Under the pieces are notes generated by a model, which saw only the letters and a list, made by a program, of their open reading frames with translations, ran no database searches and was not told the origin of the DNA. Shown piece by piece: positions 50,006-63,577 of a stretch of 64,000 bases of DNA (the stretch's first letter is position 1; every line of letters begins with the position of its first letter). A program made the translations under genes and the position numbers. Where the stretch lies: NCBI RefSeq assembly GCF_932526225.1, contig NC_064043.1, positions 248,001-312,000 of the forward strand. Direction: 5' to 3'. The stretch is from Nematostella vectensis (lineage: Eukaryota > Cnidaria > Anthozoa > Actiniaria > Edwardsiidae).

Positions 50006-52314
50006 GGGAGACTTTAAACAAAACAAAAAAATGACCACAAACTGTCAATTAACATAGTTTTCAATATAATATTGCATATTATTTAATAAGGTATTGACAG
50101 CTTTTAAAAAGTTGAACTGTTTGTTGTCACTTAAAAGCCTACAATAATCACTGACTCCAGACATGCGCAGTACTATGTTGCTGCCCCTTTAAAGTAAAAT
50201 ACAGCTTTACTTAGTCAGCGTAGACAAAATTGCGGATTTTGTCAATATTCTAATATGAAGATGTCAATATTCTCCCCCCTTACGTCTTTATTTCTATTTA
50301 TTTTATGCTTTTCACATGATACCAAAACAGCGTCTTTTTTCGTCGCTAATTTGATGTCATGTACACAATAAAAGAGATGCGCCCGTGCGCATGGCGAGTC
50401 CCCAAGGGACCCAAGACGCCCATATAGACCTCTATTTTTGTCATCCACAATCTCGGCGAGCTGTGCGTGGCGTAACCGTATTACAGGCCTGGGATCCTGG
50501 TTATTGTCCTCCCCATTAATGCGCGGGATGGGATAACCTTGCAAGAGTGTTGTACAGCATATTCGCTCGGAAATATCGGTGCTTGGGGCCTTCGGGTTCT
50601 TTACAGCCTTCCGTAAAAGCCTTGTGCTGCCATACCGATTGGGTAATCCGTATGTATGGTTTCCGTTTTGTTCTTCAGACCGGGTTCGATCCCAGGCCAA
50701 TGGGCTTTTTTTTTAGTTCGTTTTTTTTTCTTTGTGCTGCACCCCCTTAATCCTGATAGGTTTTGCACAAAAATAATAAAAAAAGTGAGTTTGCAAAATA
50801 AGCTTGCTAGATTTATTGATTATATGTATTCAATTTGTTCCTAGGAAGTTAACAAAAAACACACAGCAAAGAGTTTGAGGAAGTAAACAAGTATGTGAAC
50901 TTTAATGTTCTATTTGAAGGGGTGCATTTTGTAAAGGGAAGCATACATAGAATGCTTAACTGGTGGAGAGGGAAGAGGTAAAAGTTTATTGAGCATAATT
51001 TCAACAATAGCAGGGGGAAGGGAGGGGCACTCTCTTTATACAATATTGCAGTTGTTACCTATTATTAAATAAGTTTGTAACATGTCTTTGTTTATTAAGC
51101 AAGGTCTATTTCTGAGACAAGCAAACTTAAATTTATTTAATTTATTCTGTTTCCACCAGTTATACTGGTGCGGAAGGCACAACAGAGCTAGGCTCCAATT
51201 CAAGTACCCCCTTGAGTGTATTGTTAGTAAGCATTGTAAGCACTGTCACTGGGGGTGGTCACTGCCAGAGGGTTTATTGCGTCCCCAGTGGTTCTTTTAC
51301 GTCCCTTCGGTTCAGGTTAATGTAGTGCAGCTTGAAGAGACGGGACCTCCGGTTTAGTGTCCTTATCCGAGAAGACTGGAAACACGGGAGAATAACTTCA
51401 ACTCACTTGTGACACAAATTCGAACCAAGGCAAGTAAGAGCTGTTGAAATAACAGGTGAGTGTTAAAAAAAACAATTATCTGATTAGAAAACTAATGTAG
51501 ATTCCTTTGCACCAAATAAGAACAAACTTCATTTTGTTTGTTATTTATGAGGAACGAGATGAGCTCTACAAGGCCAAGAAGAAATATGTATAGCTCATCT
51601 AAATTATACAAGTAAATAATAATATTAAAAAAGAATTACTGTAAGTAATTAGAGTGGTTTTCATTAACCCGTGAAACAAAGTGTGATAGTTAAACGGTAA
51701 TAGTTAGTAAAACACAAAAAAGTACAATAGAATCAGATCACCACAAAGTGTAATACGCTAAAGCGTAGTTCACGGGTTAATGAAGGTTTTGACATTTCAA
51801 CCTTACATCCACATGAAAGTAATGCCTAATATCGAGTGCCCTACAGTAAGTGTTTTGCAGTCAAGTTGTTTTCTGTTAGTAGGTAAAAAAATATTCTAAA
51901 TAATAGTAATCATAGCTATGGTCACCACTTACACATATAGAACTTGTATTGAAAAGAAAGAAAAAAAAAAATATATATATATATGCAGTCAAACAACAGA
52001 ATTGCATGATAACCTTGAATATATTGAATAAAGGACTGCAAAAAAACATCTTTTGTACTAGTTTCTTGAATTGACCCTTGGCTATATTTAGCTGAATTCC
52101 CCTCCCCCTCTAAACAAGAAAATAATAATAATAATAGAACAAAACTAAAAAGAAAACAAACACAGCAGAGACCCCCACCAACAATTTTGATTTTTTTTTT
52201 ACTTTCCTTTAAAGGGGGAGTGTCATGTTTAAGAGATTTGCAATAGCTCTAGAGCCCTGACACAATGAACTTCAGTGAAATTCTAATACTGACTTATGAG
52301 CTTTTGGTACATGT
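50006..52314 (+). repeat. Satellite unit 26 (2309 bp, split by a SINE insertion)
   Basis: Without the 303-bp insert at 51128-51430 its length would be 2006 bp. The sequence just left of the insert is type A (CATGTCTTTG) and just right is type B (TAAGAGCTG). MITE at 51664-51780. Confidence 0.95.
51128..51430 (-). mobile_element. 5'-truncated tRNA-class SINE inserted in unit 26
   Basis: These 303 bp interrupt a motif continuous in all other units (GCAAAC-T-CAAGTAAG). Read on the minus strand, the insert begins 4 nt before a Pol III B-box-like motif, GGTTCGAATTT (51416-51426). It continues with a body containing GGACACTAAACCGGAGGTCC and GGACGTAAAAGAACC and ends in an A/T tail AATAAATTAAATAAATTTA (51128-51146). 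A 7-bp hairpin CACCAGT-TAT-ACTGGTG (51154-51170) sits near the tail. The layout is that of a tRNA-derived SINE lacking the A box, so probably 5' truncated. From memory, similar bodies are common SINEs of marine invertebrates, but I cannot name a family. No clear target-site duplication is visible. A 91-codon + strand frame across it (51082-51357) is fortuitous. Confidence 0.7.
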
Positions 52315-54300
52315 GGGAGACTTTAAACAAAACAAAAAAAACATGACCACAAACTGTCAATTAACATAGTTTTCAATATAATATTGCATATTATTTAATA
52401 AGGTATTCACAGCTTTTAAAAAGTTCAACTGTTTGTTGACACTTAAAAGCCTACAATAATCACTGACTCCAGACATGCGCAGTACTATGTTGCTGCCCCT
52501 TTAAAGTAAAATCCAGCTTTACTTAGTCAGCGTAGACAAAATTGCGGATTTTGTCAATATTCTAATATGAAGATGTCAATATTCTCCCCCCTTACGTCTT
52601 TATTTCTATTTATTTTATGATTTTCACATGATACCAAAACAGCGTCTTTTTTCTTCGCTAATTTGATGTCATGTACACAAAAAAAGAGATGCGCCCGTGC
52701 GCATGGTGAGTCCCCAAGGGACCCAAGACGCCCAAATAGACCTCTATTTTTTGTCATCCACAATCTCGGCGAGCTGTGCGTGGAGTAACCGTATTACAGG
52801 CCTGGGATCCTGGTTATTGTCCTCCCAATTAATGCGCGGGTTGGGATAACCTTGCAAGAGTGTTGTACAGCATATTCGCTCGGAAATATCGGTGCTTGGG
52901 GCCTTCGGGTTCTTTACAGCCTTCCGTAAAAGCCTTGTGCTGCCATACCGATTGGGTAATCCGTATGTATGGTTTCCGTTTTGTTCTTCAGACCGGGTTC
53001 GATCCCAGGCCAATGGGCTTTTTTTTTATTCGTTTTTTTTTTCTTCGTGCTGGACCTCATTAAACCTGATAGGTTTTGCGCAAAAATAATAAAAAAAAGT
53101 GAGTTTGCAAAATAAGCTTGCTAGATTTATTGATTATATGTATTCAATTTGTTCCTAGGAAGTTAACAAAAAACACAAAGCAAAGAGTTTGAGGAAGTAA
53201 ACAAGTATGTGAACTTTAATGTTCTATTTGAAGGGGCGCATTTTGTACAGGGAAGCATACGTAGAATGCTTAGCTGGTGGAGAGGGGAGAGGTGACAGTT
53301 TATTGAGCATAATGTCAACAATAGCAGGGGGAAGGGAGGGGCACTCTCTTCATACAATATTGCAGTTGTTACCTATTATTAAATTAAGTTTGTAAGATAT
53401 ATTTGTTTATTAAGCAAGGTCTATTTCTGAGACAAGCAAACTCAAGTAAGAGCTGTTGAAATAACAGGTGAGTGTTAAAAAAACAATTATCTGATTAGAA
53501 AACTAATGTAGATTCCTTTGCACCAAATAAGAACAAACTTCATTTTGTTTGTTATTTATGAGGAACGAGATGAACTCTACAAAGCCATAAAGAAATATGT
53601 ATTGCTCATCTAAATTATACAAGTGAATAATAATATTAAAAAAGAATTACTGTAAGTAATTAGAGTGGTTTTCATTAACCCGTGAAACAAAGTGTGATAG
53701 TTAAACGGTAATAGTTAGTAAAACACAAAAAAGAACAATAGAATCAGATCACAACAAAGTTTAATACGCTAAAGCGTAGTTCACGGGTTAATGAAGGTTT
53801 TGACATTTCAACCTTACATCCACATGAAAGTAATGCCTAATATCGAGTGCCCTACAGTAAGTGTTTTGCAGTCAAGTTGTTTTCTGTTAGTATGTAAAAA
53901 ATTATTCTAAATAATAGTAATCATAGCTATGGTCACCACTTACACATATAGCACTTGTAATGAAAAGAAAGAAAAAAATATATATGCAGTCAAACAACAG
54001 AATTGCATGATAACCTTGAATATATTGAATAAAGGACTGCAAAAAAACATCTTTTGTACTAGTTGCTTGAATTGACCCTTGGCTATTTTTAGCTGAATTC
54101 CCCTCCCCCTCTAAAAAAGAAAATAATAATAATAATAATAGAACAAAACTAAAAAGAAAACAAACACAGCAGAGACCCCCATCAACAATTTTGATTTTTT
54201 TTTACTTTCCTTTAAAGGGGGAGTGTCATGTTTAAGAGATTTGCAATAGCTCTAGAGCCCTGACACAATGAACTTAAGTGAAATTCTAATACTGACTTAT
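52315..54300 (+). repeat. Satellite unit 27 (type B, last ~19 bp lost)
   Basis: Ends at CTGACTTAT, where a deletion joins it to the interior of the next unit. Its A-box-like site reads TGGAGTAACCG and departs from consensus. MITE at 53675-53791. Confidence 0.93.
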
Positions 54301-55519
54301 GTGAGTTTGCAAAATAAGCTTGCTAGATTTATTGATTATATGTATTCAATTTGTTCCTAGGAAGTTAACAAAAAACACAAAGCAAAGAGTTTGAGGAAGT
54401 AAACAAGTATGTGAACTTTAATGTTCTATTTGAAGGGGCGCATTTTGTACAGGGAAGCATACATAGAATGCTTAACTGGTGGAGAGGGGAGAGGTAACAG
54501 TTTATTGAGCATAATGTCAACAATAGCAGGGGGAAGGGAAGGGCACTCTCTTCATACAATATTGCAGTTGTTACCTATTATTAAATAAGTTTGTAAGATA
54601 TATTTGTTTATTAAGCAAGGTCTATTTCTGAGACAAGCAAACTCAAGTAAGAGCTGTTGAAATAACAGGTGAGTGTTAAAAAAAACAATTATCTGATTAG
54701 AAAACTAATGTAGATTCCTTTGCAGCAAATAAGAACAAACTTCATTTTGTTTGTTATTTATGAGGAACGAGATGAGCTCTACAAGGCCATAAATAAATAT
54801 GTATTGCTCATCTAAATTATACAAGTAAATAATAATATTAAAAAAGAACTACTGTAAGTATCTAGAGTGGTTTTCATTAACCCGTGAAACAAAGTGTGAT
54901 AGTTAAACGGTAATAGTTAGTAAAACACAAAAAAGTACAATAGAATCAGATCAACACAAAGAGTAATACTCTAAAGCGTAGTTCACGGGTTAATGAAGGT
55001 TTTGACATTTCAACCTTACATCCACATGAAAGTAATGCCGAATATCGAGTGCCCTACAGTAAGTGTTTTGCAGTCAAGTTGTTTTCTGTTAGTAGGTAAA
55101 AAAATATTCTAAATAATAGTAATCATAGCTATGGTCACCACTTACACATATAGAACTTGTAATGAAAAGAAAGAAAAAATATATATATATATGCAGTCAA
55201 ACAACAGAATTGCATGATAACCTTGAATATATTGAATAAAGGACTGCAAAAAACATCTTTTGTACTAGTTGCTTGAATTGACCCTTGGCTATTTTTAGCT
55301 GAATTCCCCTCCCCCTCTAAAAAAGAAAATAATAATAATAATAGAACAAAACTAAAACGAAAACAAACACAACAGAGACCCCCACCAACAATTTTGATTT
55401 TTTTTACTTTTCTTTAAAAGGGGAGTGTCATGGTTAAGAGATTTGCAATAGCTCTAGAGCCCTGACACAATAAACTTCAGTGAAATTCTAATACTGACTT
55501 ATGAGCTTTTGGTACATGT
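54301..55519 (+). repeat. Satellite unit 28 (truncated to ~1.2 kb; core deleted)
   Basis: Begins directly with GTGAGTTTGCAAAATAAG, which in a full unit lies just downstream of the core T run. Comparison with unit 29 shows about 799 bp missing (equivalent of 55503-56301). The lost part holds both core hairpins, the A and B motifs and the T runs. MITE at 54877-54993. Confidence 0.95.
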
Positions 55520-57523
55520 GGGAGACTTTAAACAAAACAAAAAAAATGACCACAAACTGTCAATTAACATAGTTTTCAATATAATATTGCATATTATTTA
55601 ATAAGGTATTGACAGCTTTTAAAAAGTTCAACTGTTTGTAGACACTTTAAAGCCTACAAGAATCACTGACTCCAGACATGCGCAGTACTATGTTGCTGGC
55701 CCTTTAAAGTAAAATACAGCTTTACTTAGTCAGCGTAGACAAAATTGCGGATTTTGTCAATATTCTAATATGAAGATGTCAATATTCTCCCCCCTTACGT
55801 CTTTATTTCTATTTATTTTATGATTTTCACATGATACCAAAACAGCGTCTTTTTTCTTCGCTAATTTGATGTCATGTACACAATAAAAGAGATGCGCCCG
55901 TGCGCATGGCGAGTCCCCAAGGGACCCAAGACGCCCAAATAGACCTCTATTTTTTGTCATCCACAATCTCGGCGAGCTGTGCGTGGCGTAACCGTATTAC
56001 AGGCCTGGGATCCTGGTTATTGTCCTCCCCATTAATGCGCGGGTTGGGATAACCTTGCAAGAGTGTTGTGCAGCATATTCGCGCGGAAATATCGGTGCTT
56101 GGGGCCTTTGGGTTCTTTACAGCCTTCCGTAAAAGCCTTGTGCTGCCATACCGATTGGGTAATCCGTATGTATGGTTTCCGTTTTGTTCTTCAGACCGGG
56201 TTCGATCCCAGGCCAATGGGCTTTTTTTTTTAGTTCCTTTTTTTTTTTTGTGCTGGACCCCCTTAATCCTGATAGGTTTTGCTCAAAAATAATAAAAAAA
56301 AGTGAGTTTGCAAAATAAGCTTGCTAGATTTATTGATTATATGTATTCAATTTGTTCCTAGGAAGTTAACAAAAAAATCAAAGCAAAGAGTTTGAGGAAG
56401 TAAACAAGTATGTGAACTTTAATGTTCTATTTGAAGGGGCGCATTTTGTACAGGGAAGCATACATAGAATGCTTAACTGGTGGAGAGGGGAGAGGTAACA
56501 GTTTATTGAGCATAATGTCAACAATAGCAGGGGGAAGGGAGGGGCACTCTCTTCATACAATATTGCAGTTGTTTCATATTATTAAATAAATTTGTAAGAT
56601 ATATTTGTTTATTAAGCAAGGTCTATTTCTGAGACAAGCAAACTCAAGAAAGAGCTTTTGAAATAACAGGTGAGTGTTAAAAAAAAAACAATTATTTGAT
56701 TAGAAAACTAATGTAGATTCCTTTGCACCAAATAAGAACAAACTTCATTTTGTTTGTTATTTATGAGGAACGAGATGAGCTCTACAAAGACATAAAGAAA
56801 TATGTATTGCTCATCTAAATTATACAAGTAAATAATAATATTAAAAAAGAATTACTGTAAGTAATTAGAGTGGTTTTCATTAACCCTTGAAACAAAGTGT
56901 GATAGTTAAACGGTAATAGTTAGTAAAACACAAAAAAAGAACAATAGAATCAGATCACAACAAATTGTAATAAGCTAAAGCGTAGTTCACGGGTTAATGA
57001 AGGTTTTGACATTTCAACCTTACATCCACATGAAAGCAATGCCTAATATCGAGTGCCCTACAGTAAGTGTTTTGCAGTCAAGTTGTTTTCTGTTAGTAGG
57101 TAAAAAATTATTCTAAATAATAGTAATCATAGCTATGGTCACCACTTACACATATAGCACTTGTAATGAAAAGAAAGAAAAAATATATATATGCAGTCAA
57201 ACAACAGAATTGCATGATAACCTTGAATATATTGAATAAAGGACTGCAAAAAAAACATCTTTTGTACTAGTTGCTTGAATTGACCCTTGGCTATTTTTAG
57301 CTGAATTCCCCTCCCCCTCTAAAAAAGAAAATAATAATAATAATAGAAAAAAACTAAAAAGAAAACAAACACAGCAGAGACCCCCACCAACAATTTTGAT
57401 TTTTTTTTTACTTTCCTTTAAAGGGGGAGTGTCATGGTTAAGAGATTTGCAATAGCTCTAGAGCCCTGACACAATGAACTTCAGTGAAATTCTAATACTG
57501 ACTTATGAGCTTTTGGTTCATGT
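55520..57523 (+). repeat. Satellite unit 29 (2004 bp, type B)
   Basis: Shares ACAAAGACATAAAG, CCCTTGAAAC and GAAAGCAATGCC with unit 30, which indicates a local exchange. MITE at 56880-56997, with its left end changed to CCCTTGAA. Confidence 0.95.
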
Positions 57524-59525
57524 GGGAGACTTTAAACAAAACCAAAAAAATGACCACAAACTGTCCATTAACATAGTTTTCAATATAATATTGCATATTA
57601 TTTAATAAGGTATTGACAGCTTTTAAAAAGTTCAACTGTTTGTAGACACTTAAAATTTTACAATAAACACTGACTCCAGACATGCGCAGTACTATGCTGC
57701 TGCCCCTTTAAAGTAAAATACAGCTTTACTTAGTCAGCGTAGACAATATTGCGGATTTTGTCAATATTCTAATATGAAGATGTCAATATTCTCCCCCCTT
57801 ACGTCTTTATTTCTATTTATTTTATGCTTTTCACATGATACCAAAACAGCGTCTTTTTTCTTCGCTAATTTGATGTTATGTACACAATAAAAGAGATGCG
57901 CCCGTGCGCATGGCGAGTCCCCAAGGGACCCAAGACGCCCAAATAGACCTCTATTTTTTGTCATCCACAATCTCGGCGAGCTGTGCGTGGCGTAACCGTA
58001 TTTCAGGCCTGGGATCCTGGTTATTGTCCTCCCCATTAATGCGCCGGTTGGGATAACCTTGCAAGAGTGTTGTACAGCATATTCGCTCGGAAATATCGGT
58101 GCTTGGGGCCTTCGGGTTCTTTACAGCCTTCCGTAAAAGCCTTGTGCTGCCATACCGATTGGGTAATCCGTATGTATGGTTTCCGTTTTGTTCTTCAGAC
58201 CGGGTTCGATCCCAGGCCAATGGGCTTTTTTTTTAGTTCGTTTTTTTTTCTTTGTGCTGGACCCCCTTAATCCTGATAGGTTTTGCACAAAAATAATAAA
58301 AAAAGTGAGTTTGCAAAATAAGCTTGCTAGATTTATTGATTATATGTATTCAATTTGTTCCTAGGAAGTTAACAAAAAACACAAAGCAAAGAGTTTGAGG
58401 AAGTAAACAAGTATGTGAACTTTAATGTTCTATTTGAAGGGGCGCATTTTGTACAGGGAAGCATACATAGAATGCTTAACTGGTGGAGAGGGGAGAGGTA
58501 ACAGTTTATTGAGCATAATGTCAACAATAGCAGGGGGAAGGGAGGGGCACTCTCTTCATACAATATTGCAGTTGTTTCCTATTATTAAATAAGTTTGTAA
58601 GATATATTTGTTTATTAAGCAAGGTCTATTTCTGAGACAAGCAAACTCAAGAAAGAGCTGTTGAAATAACAGGTGAGTGTTAAAAAAAAAACAATCATTT
58701 GATTAGAAAACTAATGTAGATTCCTTTGCACCAAATAAGAACAAACTTCATTTTGTTTGTTATTTATGAGGAACGAGATGAGCTCTACAAAGACATAAAG
58801 AAATATGTATTGCTCATCTAAATTATACAAGTAAATAATAATATTAAAAAAGAATTACTGTAAGTAATTAGAGTGGTTTTCATTAACCCTTGAAACAAAG
58901 TGTGATAGTTAAACGGTAATAGTTAGTAAAACACAAAAAAGAACAATAGAATCAGATCACAACAAATTGTAATACGCTAAAGCGTAGTTCACGGGTTAAT
59001 GAAGGTTTTGACATTTCAACCTTACATCCACATGAAAGCAATGCCTAATATCGAGTGCCCTACAGTAAGTGTTTTGCAGTCAAGTTGTTTTCTGTTAGTA
59101 GGTAAAAAATTATTCTAAATAATAGTAATCATAGCTATGGTCACCACTTACACATATAGCACTTGTAATGAAAAGAAAGAAAAAATATATATATGCAGTC
59201 AAACAACAGAATTGCATGATAACCTTGAATATATTGAATAAAGGACTGCAAAAAAAACATCTTTTGTACTAGTTGCTTGAATTGACCCTTGGCTATTTTT
59301 AGCTGAATTCCCCTCCCCCTCTAAAAAAGAAAATAATAATAATAATAGAAAAAAACTAAAAAGAAAACAAACACAGCAGAGACCCCCACCAACAATTTTG
59401 ATTTTTTTTTTACTTTCCTTTAAAGGGGGAGTGTCATGGTTAAGAGATTTGCAATAGCTCTAGAGCCCTGACACAATGAACTTCAGTGAAATTCTAATAC
59501 TGACTTATGAGCTTTTGGTACATGT
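57524..59525 (+). repeat. Satellite unit 30 (2002 bp, type B)
   Basis: The second half is a close match to unit 29 and the first half to unit 31. MITE at 58883-58999, with the same CCCTTGAA left end as unit 29. Confidence 0.95.
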
Positions 59526-61181
59526 GGGAGACTTTAAACAAAACCAAAAAAATGACCACAAACTGTCCATTAACATAGTTTTCAATATAATATTGCATAT
59601 TATTTAATAAGGTATTGACAGCTTTTAAAAAGTTCAACTGTTTGTAGACACTTAAAAGCCTACAATAAACACTGACTCTAGACATGCGCAGTACTATGCT
59701 GCTGCCCCTTTAAAGTAAAATACAGCTTTACTTAGTCAGCGTAGACAATATTGCGGATTTTGTCAATATTCTAATATGAAGATGTCAATATTCTCCCCCC
59801 TTACGTCTTTATTTCTATTTATTTTATGCTTTTCACATGATACCAAAACAGCGTCTTTTTTCTTCGCTAATTTGATGTTATGTACACAATAAAAGAGATG
59901 CGCCCGTGCGCATGGCGAGTCCCCAAGGGACCCAAGACGCCCAAATAGACCTCTATTTTTTGTCATCCACAATCTCGGCGAGCTGTGCGTGGCGTAACCG
60001 TATTACAGGCCTGGGATCCTGGTTATTGTCCTCCCCATTAATGCGCCGGTTGGGAAAACCTTGCAAGAGTGTTGTACAGCATATTCGCTCGGAAATATCG
60101 GTGCTTGGGGCCTTCGGGTTCTTTACAGCCTTCCGTAAAAGCCTTGTGCTGCCATACCGATTGGGTAATCCGTATGTATGGTTTCCGTTTTGTTCTTCAG
60201 ACCGGGTTCGATCCCAGGCCAATGGGCTTTTTTTTTAGTTCGTTTTTTTTTCTTTGTGCTGGACCCCCTTAATCCTTAAAGGTTTTGCGCAAAAATAATA
60301 AAAAAAGGGAGTTTGCAAAATAAGCTTGCTAGATTTATTGATTATATGTATTCAATTTGTTCCTAGGAAGTTAACAAAAAACACAAAGCAAAGAGTTTGA
60401 GGAAGTAAACAAGTATGTGAACTTTAATGTTCTATTTGAAGGGGTGCATTTTGTACAGGGAAGCATACATAGAATGCTTAACTGGTGGAGAGGGAAGAGG
60501 TAAAAGTTTATCGAGCATAATCTCAACAATAGCAGGGGGAAGAGAGGGGCACTCTCTTCATACAATATTGCAGTTGTTACCTATTATTAAAAAAGTGTGT
60601 AACATGTCTTTGTTTATTAAGCAAGGTCTATTTCTGAGACAAGCAAACTCAAGTAAGGCTGTTGAAATAACAGGCGAGTGTTAAAAGAAAAACAATTATC
60701 TGATTAGAAAACTACTGTAGATTCCTTTGCACCAAAATAAGAACAAACTTCATTTTGTTTGTTATTTATGAGGAACGAGATGAGCTCTACAAAGCCATAA
60801 AGAAATATGTATTGCTCATCTAAATTATACAAGTAAATAATAACATTAAAAAAGAACTACTGTAAGTATCTAGAGAGGTTTTCATTAACCCGTGAAACAA
60901 AGTGTGATAGTTAAACGGTAATAGTTAGTAAAACACAAAAAAGTACAATAGAATCAGATCACCACAAAGTGTAATACGCTAAAGCGTAGTTCACGGGTTA
61001 ATGAAGGTTTTGACATTTCAACCTTACATCCACATGAAAGTAATGCCTAATATCGAGTGCCCTACAGTAAGTGTTTTGCAGTCAAGTTGTTTTCTGTTAG
61101 TAGGTAAAAAAATATTCTAAATAATAGTAATCATAGCTATGGTCACCACTTACACATATAGAACTTGTAATGAAAAGAAAG

Positions 61182-61251
<70 letters not shown>

Positions 61252-61573
61252 AAACAACAGAATTGCATGATAACCTTGAATATATTGAATAAAGGACTGC
61301 AAAAAAACATCTTTTGTACTAGTTGCTTGAATTGACCCTTGGCTATTTTTAGCTGAATTCCCCTCCCCCTCTAAAAAAGAAAATAATAATAATAATTGAA
61401 CAAAACTAAAAAGAAAACAAACACAACAGAGACCCCCGCCAACAATTTTGATTTTTTTTACTTTTCTTTAAAAGGGGAGTGTCATGGTTAAGAGATTTGC
61501 AATAGCTCTAGAGACCTGACACAATGAACTTCAGTGAAATTCTAATACTGACTTATGAGCTTTTGGTACATGT
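59526..61573 (+). repeat. Satellite unit 31 (2048 bp, expanded TA tract)
   Basis: Its excess length comes from a 65-bp (TA)n tract. It also has AAAAAAGTGTGTAAC where other units have AAATAAGTTTGTAAC, which removes a stop and lengthens a + strand frame to 85 codons (60427-60684). The splice-donor-like site is CAGGCGAGT. MITE at 60885-61001. Confidence 0.95.
61184..61248. repeat. (TA)n expansion, 65 bp
   Basis: An uninterrupted alternating A/T tract of about 32 dinucleotides, where sister units have a much shorter one followed by GCAGTCAAAC. Here the GC before AGTCAAAC is lost too. Length variation at this site is the main cause of unit length differences. Confidence 0.95.
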
Positions 61574-63577
61574 AGGAGACTTTAAACAAAACAAAAATAA
61601 TGACCACAAACTGTCAATTAACATAGTTTTCAATATAATATTGCATATTTTTTAATAAGGTATTAACAGCTTTTAAAAAGTTCAACTGTTTGTAGACACT
61701 TTAAAGCCTACAAGAATCACTGACTCCAGACATGCGCAGTACTATGTTGCTGCCCCTTTAAAGTAAAATACAGCTTTACTTAGTCAGCGTAGACAAAATT
61801 GCGGATTTTGTCAATATTCTAATATGAAGATGTCAATATTCTCCCCCCTTACGTCTTTATTTCTATTTATTTTATGATTTTCACATGATACCAAAACAGC
61901 GTCTTTTTTCCTCGCTAATTTGATGTCATGTACACAATAAAAGAGATGCGCCCGTGCGCATGGCGAGTCCCCAAGGGACCCAAGACGCCCAAATAGACCT
62001 CTATTTTTTGTCATCCACAATCTCGGCGAGCTGTGCGTGGCGTAACCGTATTACAGGTCTGGGATCCTGGTTATTGTCCTCCCCATTAATGCGCGGGATG
62101 GGATAACCTTGCAAGAGTGTTGTACAGCATATTCGCTCGGAAATATCGGTGCTTGGGGCCTTCGGGTTCTTTACAGCCTTCCGTAAATGCCTTGTGCTGC
62201 CATACCGATTGGGTAATCCGTATGTATGGTTTCCGTTTTGTTCTTCAGACCGGGTTCGATCCCAGGCCAATGGGCTTTTTTTTTAGTTCGTTTTTTTTTT
62301 CTTTGTGCTGGACCCCCTTAATCCTGATAGGTTTTGCGCAAAAATAATAAAAAAAAAGTGAGTTTGCAAAATAAGTTTGCTAGATTTATTGATTATATGT
62401 ATTCAATTTGTTCCTAGGAAGTTAACAAAAAACACAAAGCAAAGAGTTTGAGGAAGTAAACAAGTATGTGAACTTTACTGTTCTATTTGAAGGGGCGCAT
62501 TTTGTACAGGGAAACATACATAGAATGCTTAACTGGTGGAGAGGGGAGAGGTAACAGTTTATTGAGCATAATGTCAACAATAGCAGGGGGAAGGGAGGGG
62601 CACTCTCTTCATACAATATTGCAGTTGTTACCTATTATTAAATAAGTTTGTAAGATATATTTGTTTATTAAGCAAGGTCTATTTCTGAGACAAGCAAACT
62701 CAAGTAAGAGCTGTTGAAATAACAGGTGAGTGTTAAAAAAAAACAATTATCTGATTAGAAAACTAATGTACATTCCTTTGCACCAAATAAGAACAAACTT
62801 CATTTTGTTTGTTATTTATGAGGAACGAGATGAGCTCTACAAAGCCATAAAGAAATATGTATTGCTCATCTAAATTATACAAGTAAATAATAATATTAAA
62901 AAAGAACTACTGTAAGTATCTAGAGTGGTTTTCATTAACCCGTGAAACAAAGTGTGATAGTTAAACGGTAATAGTTAGTAAAACACAAAAAAGTACAATA
63001 GAATCAGATCACCACAAATTGTAATACGCTAAAGCGTAGTTCACGGGTTAATGAAGGTTTTGACATTTCAACCTTACATCCACATGAAAGTAATGCCTAA
63101 TATCGAGTGCCCTACAGTAAGTGTTTTGCAGTCAAGTTGTTTTCTGTTAGTAGGTAAAAAATTATTTTAAATAATAGTAATCATAGCTATGGTCACCACT
63201 TACACATATAGCACTTGTAATGAAAAGAAAGAAAAAATATATATATGCAGTCAAACAACAGAATTGCATGATAACCTTGAATATATTGAATAAAGGACTG
63301 CAAAAAAAACATCTTTTGTACTAGTTGCTTGAATTGACCCTTGGCTATTTTTAGCTGAATTCCCCTCCCCCTCTAAAAAAGAAAATAATAATAATAATAG
63401 AAAAAAACTAAAAAGAAAACAAACACAGCAGAGACCCCCACCAACAATTTTGATTTTTTTTTTACTTTCCTTTAAAGGGGGAGTGTCATGGTTAAGAGAT
63501 TTGCAATAGCTCTAGAGCCCTGACACAATGAACTTCAGTGAAATTCTAATACTGACTTATGAGCTTTTGGTACATGT
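61574..63577 (+). repeat. Satellite unit 32 (2004 bp, type B)
   Basis: Starts with AGGAGAC. The core has GCGCGGGATGGG, as in unit 26. MITE at 62935-63051. Confidence 0.95.

Noticed and set aside
51082-51357. Plus-strand 91-codon frame across the SINE junction
   Set aside because: It runs from satellite into the antisense of the SINE and exists in one unit only.
60427-60684. Plus-strand 85-codon frame of unit 31 containing GGEGRGKS, like a Walker A motif
   Set aside because: In other units a stop follows about 55 codons, and type B units have N for the key K. No Walker B or other helicase/ATPase motif follows, so I regard it as chance.
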